Source: Phycomyces nitens (Eukaryota; Mucoromycota; Mucoromycetes; Mucorales; Phycomycetaceae). Taken from it: DNA of 64,000 nucleotides. Of this stretch, positions 18,601 through 28,338 are shown in pieces (position 1 is the first letter of the stretch; every line of letters begins with the position of its first letter). The stretch lies in NCBI GenBank assembly GCA_022702545.1, contig JAHRBC010000008.1:1550001-1614000 (forward strand), read 5' to 3'. The translations under genes were made by a program, and so were the position numbers. The notes beneath the pieces are model-generated. The model made no database searches and was not told where the DNA came from. It worked only from the letters and a program-made list of their open reading frames with translations.

Positions 18601-19196
18601 TTTGGGCTTGCCGAATCAGAAAGCACCGCACGACTGGGTTTAGCCCGTTTTTCTTGACATATGGTCGCAAACCCCGTATTCCCGGTGATCCCTTGCGCCC
18701 ATTCATGGATACATCGATTCCCAATGATCCTGCTCTTGTTTCTGATGGTGCCATTCCTTTTCTTCGTAATCTCCAACAAGCTCGCATAGATGCTGATGCT
18801 CGAGTAGCCGCCAATAGTCAACAAGACAAGGAACGATGGGACTCCATTATGAAACTGCATCAGTTTGCAATTGGTGAGCATTTGTTGCTACGACATGAGA
18901 ACAAATTTGGCTTAGAGTACAACTGGATGGGACCGTACATTGTCGTTGACAAGAACTTTGAAAAGAACATATACAAGCTCACTACCATGGAGGGTGTGCC
19001 TTATACCTCCTGGGTCCATGCCAATCGCCTCAAGATTGCCAAATCCGATGATTTTCACAATACCTGGTATCACCCAACCCCTGCCCGTGCCCAGATGCGC
19101 CGTGACCTTGTCTTGGATGCCTCTTCTGCCTTGCCGTTTTCCCTTGTGGATTCCTCTGTGGTTGATCGAGGACTATCAACAGTTTCGGGAGGGTGA
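15696..19196 (+). CDS. Pol polyprotein of the family A Ty3/gypsy element
   Basis: About 1166 residues. An aspartic protease (LVLVDSGASANYVS) begins near residue 80. Reverse transcriptase carries MRMCVDYRALNKV, LPFGLTNAPPTFQ and catalytic LVYLDDILIFS near residue 416. RNase H (RIETDASDFGVGAVLMQ) follows. Integrase has its HHCC finger (H...GHAGET...CPQCQ), the DDE residues in WHLDFIGELP, ILTDCGANFM and NGKCERLNGIL, and a C-terminal WMGPYIVVD (GPY/F-like). I recognise no chromodomain. The frame ends at the 3' LTR. Confidence 0.95.
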   Translation: MEENSSPQASINNEPIEHLSNKETCDQYKVVTNEENKTISEENCDPCLTADQSFLEDLHSAVDTDLPLYAATLNRQQILVLVDSGASANYVSPQITHLATLVTDIPGRSVETAGGHSININRKATLTLSLNGYNDVVDAFVFPTKFDLILGRTWLQNAKPVPDWHSDSWLLSRDGYEFVLRPYGNRPMKPHLGYLISAKQVQKLSRREEAECFLLHIKSEKGEMTKDEQWTSLVKEFDDVFQDGLPGLPPSRDVQHVINTGDAYPVNKPPFKMSPRELDELKKQLKELLDLGLIRPSSSPWGAPILFVKKKNGEMRMCVDYRALNKVTVRNNHPLPRIDECLERLRGSNHFTSLDLKSGYHQVRIQDSDVPKTAFNTRYGQYEFLVLPFGLTNAPPTFQHLMNKVLGDCLDQFALVYLDDILIFSKTPEEHAKHVCHVLNRLREAKLIANLKKCEFNKKELTFLGFNVSAQGILPSPDKVKTIQEWIAPSNVQEVRQFIGLAQHYRRFIPGFAGIAAPLTDLTKGTGPKRRPIVWTDTCQASFDILKEKLSTALVLLAPDMDKLFRIETDASDFGVGAVLMQEDEEGIWKLLAFESKKLSTAERSYPAQERELLGILHALRTWRCMIEGKPFTVYTDHLPLKYFRSQVKPTPRLVRWIAEFELYDPIIQYKPGKDNGVPDVLSRMDGPEFDASAIDSMEPEYLYTMPDTQTSDWPKFYARTEDEWPEDIKELLNRQRNKFVVREQKVFRLVKIGDTVQEIRFALFTKRADLVNNFHNGFGHAGETTVYDLMKKRWWWPGMRSQIKEWLEKCPQCQLASNAERNIHHAPMEPLDIPPPFSRWHLDFIGELPTTVNGNRWILVAVDYATNWPIAHAVPAATGEAIANFLYEEIVMRFGCPDEILTDCGANFMSHILKFYIQKIKLHHKLTSAFHPRTNGKCERLNGILKQMLRKYVHGAIHRWDEYLETSLWACRIRKHRTTGFSPFFLTYGRKPRIPGDPLRPFMDTSIPNDPALVSDGAIPFLRNLQQARIDADARVAANSQQDKERWDSIMKLHQFAIGEHLLLRHENKFGLEYNWMGPYIVVDKNFEKNIYKLTTMEGVPYTSWVHANRLKIAKSDDFHNTWYHPTPARAQMRRDLVLDASSALPFSLVDSSVVDRGLSTVSGG

Positions 19197-19507
19197 TGTC
19201 GGACATTATTTTGATGAATCCGTAAAATCTGAAGATGATTAACCGCAGTACTTCTTTATGCGCAGTAACATCTTCCTGAGCATTAACCGCAGTACAATGT
19301 CTCTTCTTTTATGAAAATATCATATAATAACTACTGCGGATAATGCGCAGTATTAGTTAGAGAACTATATAAGATAACCAAAGTCATAATAATAAAAAGT
19401 ATCTTTTATCCTCTCTTTGATTTTACGTATACTCCTGTTTCCCCAGTGGGATTGACCTTTTGGCTTTGTTATAGTAAAAGGAAGACCATCCCAGATCAGG
19501 AACGACA
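19197..19507 (+). repeat. 3' LTR, family A
   Basis: Same 311 bp as the 5' LTR with one substitution seen; ends ACGACA and is followed by the GTGC duplication. Confidence 0.95.
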
Positions 19508-19544
19508 GTGCTGTAATTGTGTCAGAGTTGACATAGCAAATAAT

Positions 19545-20187
19545 TGTCGTTTTGGATCTGGGTTGTTCTTCCAATGTGTTGGACATTATTTTGATGAATC
19601 CGTAAAATCTGAAGATGATTAACCGTAGTACTTCTTTATGCGCAGTAACATCTTCCTGAGCATTAACCGCAGTGCAATGTCTCTTCTTTTATGAAAATAT
19701 CATATAATAACTACTGCGGATAATGTGCAGTATTAGTTAGAGAACTATATAAGATAACCAAAGTCATAATAATAAAAAGTATCTTTTATCCTCTCTTTGA
19801 TTTTACGTATACTCCTGTTTCTCCAGTGGGATTGACCTTTTGGCTTTGTTATAGTAAAAAGAAGACCATCCCAGATCAGGAACGACAAATGCTATAACAC
19901 AGCCAATATTGGTCAAACCTACTGGGAATCATAAACGAGGATAAAAGAGTAAAAAGAGGATAGAAAGATCGATACTTTTTATTCAATGAAATATTGTCCT
20001 CTTTTATATCTTTTCTAAACCTACTCAGCTATCATAAATGTCTGTTTCAGTTTCTAATCTACTTTTGTTATAAATAATGTCTTCTAGGTCTTCAGAGAGC
20101 AAAAGGGAATCAATTCGGTCATCATTCTCAAAAGAGAACTCTGTATAATTGTCATCCTGATTAGCTGACATTCATTCAGGCACGACA
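19545..20187 (-). repeat. Solo LTR, family B, interrupted by a solo LTR A
   Basis: It starts TGTCGTTTTGG and ends GGCACGACA on the plus strand, the reverse of the copy at 27905-28231. TAAT duplications flank it (19541-19544 and 20188-20191). Removing the internal LTR A plus its duplication leaves 328 bp, against 327 bp for the intact copy. Confidence 0.9.
19577..19887 (+). repeat. Solo LTR, family A, nested in LTR B
   Basis: 311 bp, TGTTGG...ACGACA, flanked by AATG on both sides, a second clear case of the 4-bp duplication of family A. Confidence 0.93.
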
Positions 20188-20699
20188 TAATAACCCAGAT
20201 AATCAGGTGCCCAATTGGTAATGCTTTTAACATATGTCTTCAATGTTATACCAATTGGTTCCCCTTTTTGTAAAACCAAGACATATTCTCATCGCCTCTC
20301 ATAAAGAGATAACCAATGCGTCTTGCACTACGGCGGAAAAAATGGTAGTAAAGACTCTGTATAAGGCGATTTCGGTAGCTGTTACCATTTTTTTAGTGCA
20401 AAAAAAAAGGGTAGTTATGAGGCAGGAATAGGCACAGCTACCGTTTTTTTTATCCAACCAAAATCGTTTCTTTATATACTATAGCCTCTCTTTTATATTA
20501 CTTTATATACTAGCACCCATTCTTTTTTTACTGCCATTTATTTGAAATAATGGTTTATTTTTTATTATAATTTCTATTTATTTCAAATAATATTAAAATA
20601 TATATAATAATAATATAGAAACATACCAAAAGCAAATACTATTTAATATTATAAAACGTATATGGTACAAACCTTTTACTCAATCTATACACGATGCCA

Positions 20700-21180
20700 A
20701 CAACATATTGTTATGACTTGGATGGCCTTTGGTCTTCACCAATTGCTATAAAAATATTGTGGTCAGAGAATGAAGCAATCAAATAAACCGAGCTTATTAT
20801 TTTGGATAGCATATCAGTATATGTTGTGCTTGTCAATCGGCGTGCCAAGCATCTTGTTATGGATCACTGTCATGACTTGGATAGCACCTTTGGTCTTCAT
20901 CAATTGCTATAAAAATATTGTGGTCAGAGAATGAAGGAATCAAATAAACCAAATATATTGTTTTGGGTAGCATACCAGTATATATTGTGCTTGTTAATCA
21001 GCATGCCGAGCATCTTGTTGTGAATCACTGTCATGACTTGGAAGGCCTTTGGTCTTCATCAATTGCTATAAAGATATTGTGGTCAGAGAATGAAGCGATC
21101 AAATAAACCGAGCATATTGTTTTAGATAGCATACCAATATATATTGTGCTTGTTAATCGGTATACCAAGCATCTCTTGAA
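20700..21180. repeat. Tandem repeats of about 160 bp, three units, in CACTA 1b
   Basis: Three units each contain ATGACTTGGA, CCTTTGGTCTTCA, CAATTGCTATAAA, GTGGTCAGAGAATGAA and the ATACCAGTATAT-like end. Unit number varies between copies: one in 1d (38766-38900), two in 1c (about 25040-25340, inverted), three in 1e (about 60310-60745, inverted). Confidence 0.85.
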
Positions 21181-22441
21181 TTAATGCCACTATATGAAAC
21201 GTACAGATGTAAATACTAGATGCAGTAGAAGGAGAATAGAGAATGCGCAATATGATTAATTAAAGAGTGTAAACATATTATAATATTCTTACCATAGAAA
21301 ATATATTGCTGTAAAGTCAGCTCATAAAATTTAAAACTAATTCAAATATAATGGTAGTTGGCAGAATGAGTACATCATTAAGAAAACAATATGCATATTC
21401 TACAGAGATTCCCAGGTGGGGAGGTGGGGAACAACAAACTTTAGTGTAATATAGCTGTAAAAAATTTTCACCTTCTTTTAGTGTCTGAAAAATTATGAGA
21501 TGAGTGTTTCATTCCTTGATTAAAGATAGCAGAGCTGAAGATGTGGTATACAAGATTCCAATCATATGTTTATGTCATTGACAACCTTACATAAGGGAGG
21601 GTTATTTAGTTTTACTTCAAAAAAGTAGAGCAAAGAAAAGAAAAGAAATATAAACTAACCTCAGCGTAATACAGCTATAAAAAAATTTCATTTTTTTTGG
21701 TGCTTGAAAAAGGGCAAGATGTGTGTTTCATTGCTAGATTAAAAACAACAGAGCTGAAGATGTGGTATACAAGATGCCAATCGGGCATTTATTAAGGTGG
21801 AAATCTTACATGATGGAGAGTTATTCGATTTTATTTCAAAGGAGAGGACCAAAGCAAAGATAAAACAGCTAAAGGAAAAGAGGAAAAGAAAAAGTGCGCT
21901 AAAACATATACTAAAAATATGAGAGAACTAATAAGAGCAGGCTAAAGAATATTAAAGACTTAGTCTGTTTCTCTTAGATGAAGGCTCATTGCTCATTCCT
22001 AGTGGTGTAAACCTATATCAAACAGTAGAAATATTATATTAATATTAAATTGAGAATAGATGAGCAACAAAAAAGCTCTAACTTATAGTACATCTGTCAT
22101 GATTAGGGATTCAGCCTCGTCATCCGTTTGAAATACCTCATCTTCCGAAAGAAAAGAACTGCTTGCTCTTTCCTGCTATAACATAATAAAAATATTGTAT
22201 TAATTATAATGTATATTCAAATGTTTGTTAATTAATAAACTTGCCTGGCTGTTCTCTGCTATTTTTCTCTTACGAGTCTGGTTTGCACTCTTAAAGGTGT
22301 CTTGAAGAAGATTCTTGGCACACCACATTCTTTTGCACTTGTAAATGTGGAGTGCTATTGTCCTAGCCGTGCCTCACTGGCCACAATCATTGATGACAGG
22401 TATGTTGATTTTGTCATCATTGACTAAGAAGTGTCTTTGCT

Positions 22442-25400
22442 CACTACGGCGGAAGAACCGGTAGCTGTGCCAAAAACGGTAGCATAACTACCGTTTTTTA
22501 TGATTTTTGAGCACTTTATCTCCGCAGATTGTGGTTGAAAGGTAATGTCATCGATGCCGATTCATAAAAGTCACATGGAATGTCTTTTCATCAGGCAATA
22601 AGGTAGTTGTAGTACCATAGAAAGGGCTCGTAAGTTTTTAGGCAACGTTATTTATTGAAATGAGCATTTTATTTGGTGTTAAAGATGTTGCGCATTTTTG
22701 AGAAAAATAATTTTTCGCCAGTGTGAACAAAATGGTAGTTATGCTACCGTTTTTTTGAAACAATTTTTTTGTTTTTGACATTATTAGCCATTTTATTTTA
22801 TTTTATTTAGTATTGATATTTATAAGGAAAGAAAAAAGAAAAAGAAAATTTTTATAAAGTGGCAAGGTTCCCTATGGTCACACGCAGATTGTCATTAAAC
22901 ACATAATATGGTGCAATGATAAAGAACTGATTACTACTCGGAGGGTACTGGATGAGCCCAACTTGATGCTGAATGTCATCCACATTAACAGCATATTTTG
23001 GCTGGGTTGTTTGTCCAGTTGAGCTGTGTGACCGCCGTATTACGATTGGCACAGATGAGTCATGGGCTGCTGTACCATGCTCTTTCATCACTTCAATGAA
23101 TGCCAGAAAGTGCGGTGTGCCATCAACCTCTTTATGCTCAAAATAAAATTACACGGTGCCAACAAACCAGCTTTGAATAGTTATATTGCGACGGCTAGAT
23201 AAAAATATAAAAAATGCGAGTGATCTCTATTTTGTATTTTGACTAATACCAATACTCACTTTCTGTATGGACAGGTGAACATCACATGATGATTGCCACG
23301 TCTGGTCTCGTTTTTTATTCTTCAGTACATACATGAAGGATGTACGGTTGAATTTTTCCAAAGACGAGAAGCAACAACAATCGTCGGGTCATCAAGTTCA
23401 ATACTGTCCATACCACTGTTTCGCACATAGTACTTTGCCAAAGTATTCTTGACAACAGGGCTGCTGACACCTTCCAAGTCATCATCATTCAAGCTGGCAT
23501 GTCAGTTGAATGGCTCCCATAGCTGGGCAGCACTTACACCATCTGGAAGATCTAAGAAACTTGCTTCATTATATGTGGACGGCTGACTTGTACTAGGATA
23601 ATTCTGAGAGCTGTTTGCTGAACTGACAAAGCTATGAACAGCAAAGTGCTCAACAAGCAAACTGGCATTTCTACCGCCCTTCAAGTTTGACGTGATAAGC
23701 TTGGAGTATACTCTAATTACTTTTTCCATGGGTAGGTAAGAGATTATTTGACTAATAATAGCAACAGCAGCAAAGACACTTCTTGATCAATGATGACAAA
23801 ATCAACATACCTGTCATCAATGATTGTGGCCAGTGAGGCACGGCTAGGACAATAGCACTCCACATTTACAAGTGCAAAAGAATGTGGTGTGCCAAGAATC
23901 TTCTTCAAGACACCTTTAAGAGTGCAAACCAGACTTGTAAGAGAAAAATAGCAGAGAACAGCCAGGCAAGTTTATTAATTAACAAACATTTGAATATACA
24001 TTATAATTAATACAATATTTTTATTATGTTATAGCAGGAAAGAGCAAGCAGTTCTTTTCTTTCGGAAGATGAGGTATTTCAAACGGATGACGAGGCTGAA
24101 TCCCCAATCATGACAGATGTACTATAAGTTAGAGCTTTTTGTTGCTCATCTATTCTCAATTTAATATTAATATAATATTTCTACTGTTTGATATAGGTTT
24201 ACACCACTAGGAATGAGCAATGAGCCTTCATCTAAGAGAAACAGACTAAGTCTTTAATATTCTTTAGCCTGCTCTTATTGGTTCTCTCATATTTTTAGTA
24301 TATGTTTTAGCGCACTTTTTCTTTTCCTCTTTTCCTTTAGCTGTTTTATCTTTGCTTTGGTCCTCTCCTTTGAAATAAAATCGAATAACTCTCCATCACG
24401 TAAGATTGCCACCTTAATAAATGCCCGATTGGCATCTTGTATACCACATCTTCAGCTCTGTTGTTTTTAATCTAGGAATGAAACACACATCTCGCCCTTT
24501 TTCAAGCACCAAAAAAAATGAAATTTTTTTATAGCTGTATTACGCCGAGGTTAGTTTATATTTCTTTTCTTTTCTTTGTTCTACTTTTTTGAAATAAAAC
24601 TAAATGACCCTCCCTTATGTAAGGTTGTCAATTACATAAACATCCGATTGGAATCTTGTATACCACATCTTCAGCTCTGCTATCTTTAATCAAGGAATGA
24701 AACACTCATCTCATAATTTTTCAGACACTAAAAAAAGGTGAAAATTTTTTACAGCTATATTACACTAAAGTTTGTCGTTCCCAACCTCCCCACCTGGGAA
24801 TCTCTGTAGAATATGCATATTGTTTTCTTAATGATGTACTCATTCTGCCAACTACCATTATATTCGAATTAGTTTTAAATCTTATGAGCTGACTTTACAG
24901 CAATATATTTTCTATGGTAAGAATATTATAATATGTTTACACTCTTTAATTAATCATATTGCGCATTCTCTATTCTCCTTCTACTGCATCTAGTATTTAC
25001 ATCTGTACGTTTCATATAGTGGCATTAATTCAAGAGATGCTTGGTATACCAATTAACAAGCACAATATATACTGGTATGCTATCCAAAACAATATGCTTG
25101 GTTTATTTGATCGCTTCATTCTCTGACCACAATATCTTTATAGCAATTGATGAAGACCAAAGGCCTTCCAAGTCATGACAGTGATTCACAACAAGATGCT
25201 CAGCACGCTGATTAACAAGCACAATATATACTGGTATGCTACCCAAAACAATATATTCGGTTTATTTGATTGCTTCATTCTCTGACCACAATATGTTTAT
25301 AGTAATTGATGAAGACCAAAGGCCATCCAAGTCATAACAACATGTTGTTGGCATCGTGTATAGATTGAGTAAAAGGTTTGTACCATATACGTTTTATAAT

Positions 25401-25777
25401 ATTAAATAGTATTTGCTTTTGGTATGTTTCTATATTATTATTATATATATTTTAATATTATTTGAAATAAATCGAAATTATAATAAAAAATAAATCATTA
25501 TTTCAAATAAATGGCAGTAAAAAAAGAATGGGTGCTAGTATATAAAGTAATATAAAAGAGAGGCTATAGTATATAAAGAAACAATTTTGGTTGGATAAAA
25601 AAACGGTAGCTGTGCCTATTCCTGCCTCATAACTACCCTTTTTTTTTGCACTAAAAAAATGGTAACAGCTACCGAAATCGCCTTATACAGAGTCTTTACT
25701 ACCGTTTTTTTTGGTGGGAAAAAATGGTAGTAATGCTACCAAAACGGTAGTTAGCTACCGTTTTTTCCGCCGTAGTG
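22442..25777 (-). mobile_element. CACTA family 1 copy 1c, inserted inverted in copy 1b
   Basis: A complete 3336-bp element with CACTACGGCGG at 22442 and CCGCCGTAGTG ending 25777, flanked by GCT on both sides. Joining the flanks restores the CTTTGCTGCTGTTGC sequence found uninterrupted at about 40165 in copy 1d, which proves the insertion and its 3-bp duplication. It carries the same two internal deletions as its host copy. Transposase remnants run on the minus strand (23757..22855), and the accessory-gene remnant lies at about 23870-24125. Confidence 0.93.
22855..23757 (-). pseudogene. tnp2 transposase 3' remnant in CACTA 1c
   Basis: Corresponds to exons 6-7 of the gene at 2380-5514: MEKVIRVYSKLI, KGGRNASLLVEHF, LWEPFN then an in-frame TGA, and VGLIQYPPSSNQFF at the end. 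The 5' three quarters of the gene, including the catalytic region, are missing. The TGA after PFN is shared by the other short copies, so the truncated frame was dead before they spread. Confidence 0.85.
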
Positions 25778-25796
25778 GCTGCTGTTGCTATTATTA

Positions 25797-26696
25797 GTCA
25801 AATAATCTCTTACCTACCCATGGAAAAAGTAATTAGAGTATACTCCAAGCTTATCACGTCAAACTTGAAGGGTGGTAGAAACGCCAGTTTGCTTGTTGAG
25901 CACTTTGCTATTCATAACTTTGTCAGTTCAGCAAACAGCTCTCAGAATTATTCTTGTACAAGTCAGCTGTCGACATATAATGAAGCAAGTTTCTTAGATC
26001 TTCCAGATGGTATAAGTGCTCCCCAGCTATGGGAGCCATTCAACTGACATGCCAGCTTGAATGATGATGACGTGGAAGGTGTCAGCAGCCCTGTTGCCAA
26101 GAATACTTTGGCAAAGTACTATGTGTGAAACAGTGTTATGAACAGTATTGAACTTGATGACCCAATGATTGTTGTTGCTTCTTGTCTTTGGAAAAATTCA
26201 ACCGTGCATGCTTCATGAATGTACTGAAGAATAAAAAACAAGACCAGACATGGCAATCATCATGTGATGTTTACCTGTCTGTACAGAAAGTGAGTATTGG
26301 TATTATTCAAAATACAAAATAGAGATCACTCACATTTTTTATATTTTTATCTAGCCGTCGCAATATAACTATTCAAAGCTGATTTGTTGGCACCGTGGAA
26401 TTTTATTTTGAGCATAAAGAGGTTGATGGCACACCACACTTTCTGGAATTCGTTGAAGTGATGAAAGAGCATGGTACAGCAGCCCATGACTCATCTGTGC
26501 CAATTGTAATACGGTGGTCACACAGCTCAACTGGACAAACAACCCAGCCAAAATATGCTGTTAATGTGGATGACATTCAGCATCAAGTTGGGCTCATCCA
26601 GTACCCTCCGAGTAGTAATCAGTTCTTTATCATTGCACCATATTATGTGTTTAATGACAATCTGCGTGTGACCATAGGGAACCTTGCCACTTTATA
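25797..26696 (+). pseudogene. tnp2 transposase 3' remnant in CACTA 1b
   Basis: Same content as the remnant in 1c (MEKVIRVYSKLI to NLATL) with additional stops, for example a TGA after KYYV and another in the SSCMY region. It is therefore older or faster decaying than the remnants in 1c, 1d and 1e. Confidence 0.85.
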
Positions 26697-27557
26697 AAAA
26701 TTTTCTTTTTCTTTTTTCTTTCCTTATAAATATCAATACTAAATAAAATAAAATAAAATGGCTAATAATGTCAAAAACAAAAAAATTGTTTCAAAAAAAC
26801 GGTAGCATAACTACCGTTTTGTTCACACAGGTGAAAAATTATTTTTCTCAAAAATGCGCAACATCTTTAACACCAAATAAAATGCTCATTTCAATAAACA
26901 AGGTTGTCTAAAAACTTACGAGCCCTTTCTATGGTACTACAACTACCTCATTGCCTGATGAAAAGACATTCCATGCAACTTTTATGATTCGGGATCGATG
27001 ACATTACCTTTCAACCATAATCTGCGGAGATAAAGTGCTCTAAAATCATAAAAAATGGTAGTTATGCTACCATTTTTGGCACAGCTACCGGTCCTTCCGC
27101 TGTAGTGAATCAAAGTATTGTTAAACTGCTTGATTCTCAAAGCAGCTAGACAACCACATGTCTTTGTATCTTTTTGTGCTAGACAGACTTGTCGCTTAGA
27201 CTGGTATTTTCCAGCACGATGGCATTGCTTTGTCTCTCCAAATACCAAGGTTGGATCCGTAAGTTTTCTATTTACTATCCACTTTGTTGAGCACAGTGTA
27301 TTCATTTGGCTAAGACACTGCTCCCATTCATTTGCTTTTACTGAGATTGTTGTATTCAAAGGAAGCATCTTAATGCCTTCAATGGAGGAGTTTATTAAAA
27401 CATTTTGAATGTTTGAGACATTATAGATAATGGTGTTGGTGGACATTTTTGAATAAATAATTTGAGAAAGAAAAATATAAAAAATAAATCAAGAAAAAAT
27501 AACTAGGTACTCAGCCAAGCCTCCTCTGAAAAACCCACTATTCCTCAAAATTCAGAT

Positions 27558-27868
27558 TGTCGTTCCTGATCTGGGATGGTCTTCCTTTTACTATAACAAA
27601 GCCAAAAGGTCAATCCCACTGGGGAAACAGGAGTATACATAAAATCAAAGAGAGGATAAAAGATACTTTTTATTATTATGACTTTGGTTATCTTATATAG
27701 TTCTCTAACTAATACTGCACATTATCCGCAGTAGCTATTATATGATATTTTCATAAAAGAAGAGACATTGCACTGCGGTTAATGCTCAGGAAGATGTTAC
27801 TGCGCATAAAGAAGTACTGCGGTTAATCATCTTCAGATTTTACGGATTCATCAAAATAATGTCCGACA
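27558..27868 (-). repeat. Solo LTR, family A
   Basis: 311 bp, flanked by AGAT on both sides (27554-27557 and 27869-27872). Confidence 0.93.
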
Positions 27869-27904
27869 AGATAGCAATCGAGGAAAAATAAGGAGATGCA
27901 AAAT

Positions 27905-28231
27905 TGTCGTGCCTGAATTAATGTCAGCCAATCAGGATGACAATTACACAGAGTTCTCTTTTGAGAACGACGACCGAATTGATTCCCTTTTGCTCTCTGA
28001 AGACCTAGAAGACATTAGTTATAACAAAAGTAGATTAGAAACCGAAACAGACATTTATGATGACTGAGTGGGTTTAGAAAAGATATAAAAGAGGACAATA
28101 TTTCATTGAATAAAAAGTATCTATCTTCTATCCTCTTTTTACTCTTTTATCCTCATTTACGATTCCCAGTGGGTTTGACCAATATTGGCTGTGTTATAGC
28201 ATTGGAAGAACAACCCAGATCCAAAACGACA
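27905..28231 (+). repeat. Solo LTR, family B, 26 nt from the 3' end of tRNA-Pro
   Basis: 327 bp, TGTCGTGCCTG...AAAACGACA, flanked by AAAT (27901-27904 and 28232-28235). A TATA-like GATATAAAAG and AATAAAAAGTATC give its forward direction, toward the tRNA. Confidence 0.92.
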
Positions 28232-28257
28232 AAATGACACTAAATCATTTAGTAAAA

Positions 28258-28329
28258 GGGCTTCTCCGGGAATCGAACCCGGGACCTCTCGCACCCTAAG
28301 CGAGAATTATACCACTAAACCAAGAAGCC
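28258..28329 (-). tRNA. tRNA-Pro (AGG)
   Basis: 72-nt cloverleaf on the minus strand: acceptor GGCTTCT with AGAAGCC, anticodon stem/loop TCTCGCTTAGGGTGCGAGA with anticodon AGG, T arm CCGGGTTCGATTCCCGG, discriminator C. Eight to nine bases separate it from the LTR pile on its 5' side. Confidence 0.96.
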
Positions 28330-28338
28330 ATATACATT

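Larger units (their letters stand above)
14207..19507 (+). mobile_element. Complete Ty3/gypsy retrotransposon (LTR family A), 5301 bp
   Basis: Two 311-bp LTRs (TGTCGG...ACGACA) bracket gag and pol in gypsy order. The 4-bp duplication GTGC flanks the element (14203-14206 and 19508-19511). A primer-binding site is plausible at TGGTAGCTGAAGC just inside the 5' LTR, and a purine-rich GGGAGGGTGA lies directly before the 3' LTR. The two LTRs differ at one position that I could find (GAATC T/C GTAAA), and both reading frames are open. This points to a recent and possibly active copy. Confidence 0.95.
20326..27107 (+). mobile_element. CACTA family 1 copy 1b, split by an inverted copy
   Basis: Left terminus CACTACGGCGG at 20326 and right terminus CCGCTGTAGTG ending 27107 (one change from consensus). 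The interior is interrupted at 22441 by copy 1c. Without it, this copy is about 3.4 kb, an internally deleted derivative: accessory gene remnant 22080-22346 (minus) and transposase 3' exons 25797-26696 with stops. The left end lacks about 55 bp found in copy 1d between two A-runs. Flanks are TTG and AAT, so no target duplication is preserved. Confidence 0.85.
20188..27446 (-). pseudogene. MULE/FAR1-like zinc-domain gene split by a CACTA nest
   Basis: The 5' part (27446..27108) encodes MSTNTIIYNV..., then Cys/His spacing like FAR1/FLYWCH-type transposase N-termini: CHRAGKYQSKRQV, then TKTCGCLAALRIK. It breaks at the CACTA terminus at 27107. On the other side, from 20325 downward, the strand reads HWLSLYERR, a stop, then about 40 open codons (EYVLVLQKGEPIGIT, NWAPDYLGYY) up to a solo LTR at 20187. 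The assignment to a Mutator-like family is inference from the Cys/His pattern; the catalytic part is not present. I found no matching 3-bp duplication at the two CACTA ends here. Confidence 0.45.
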
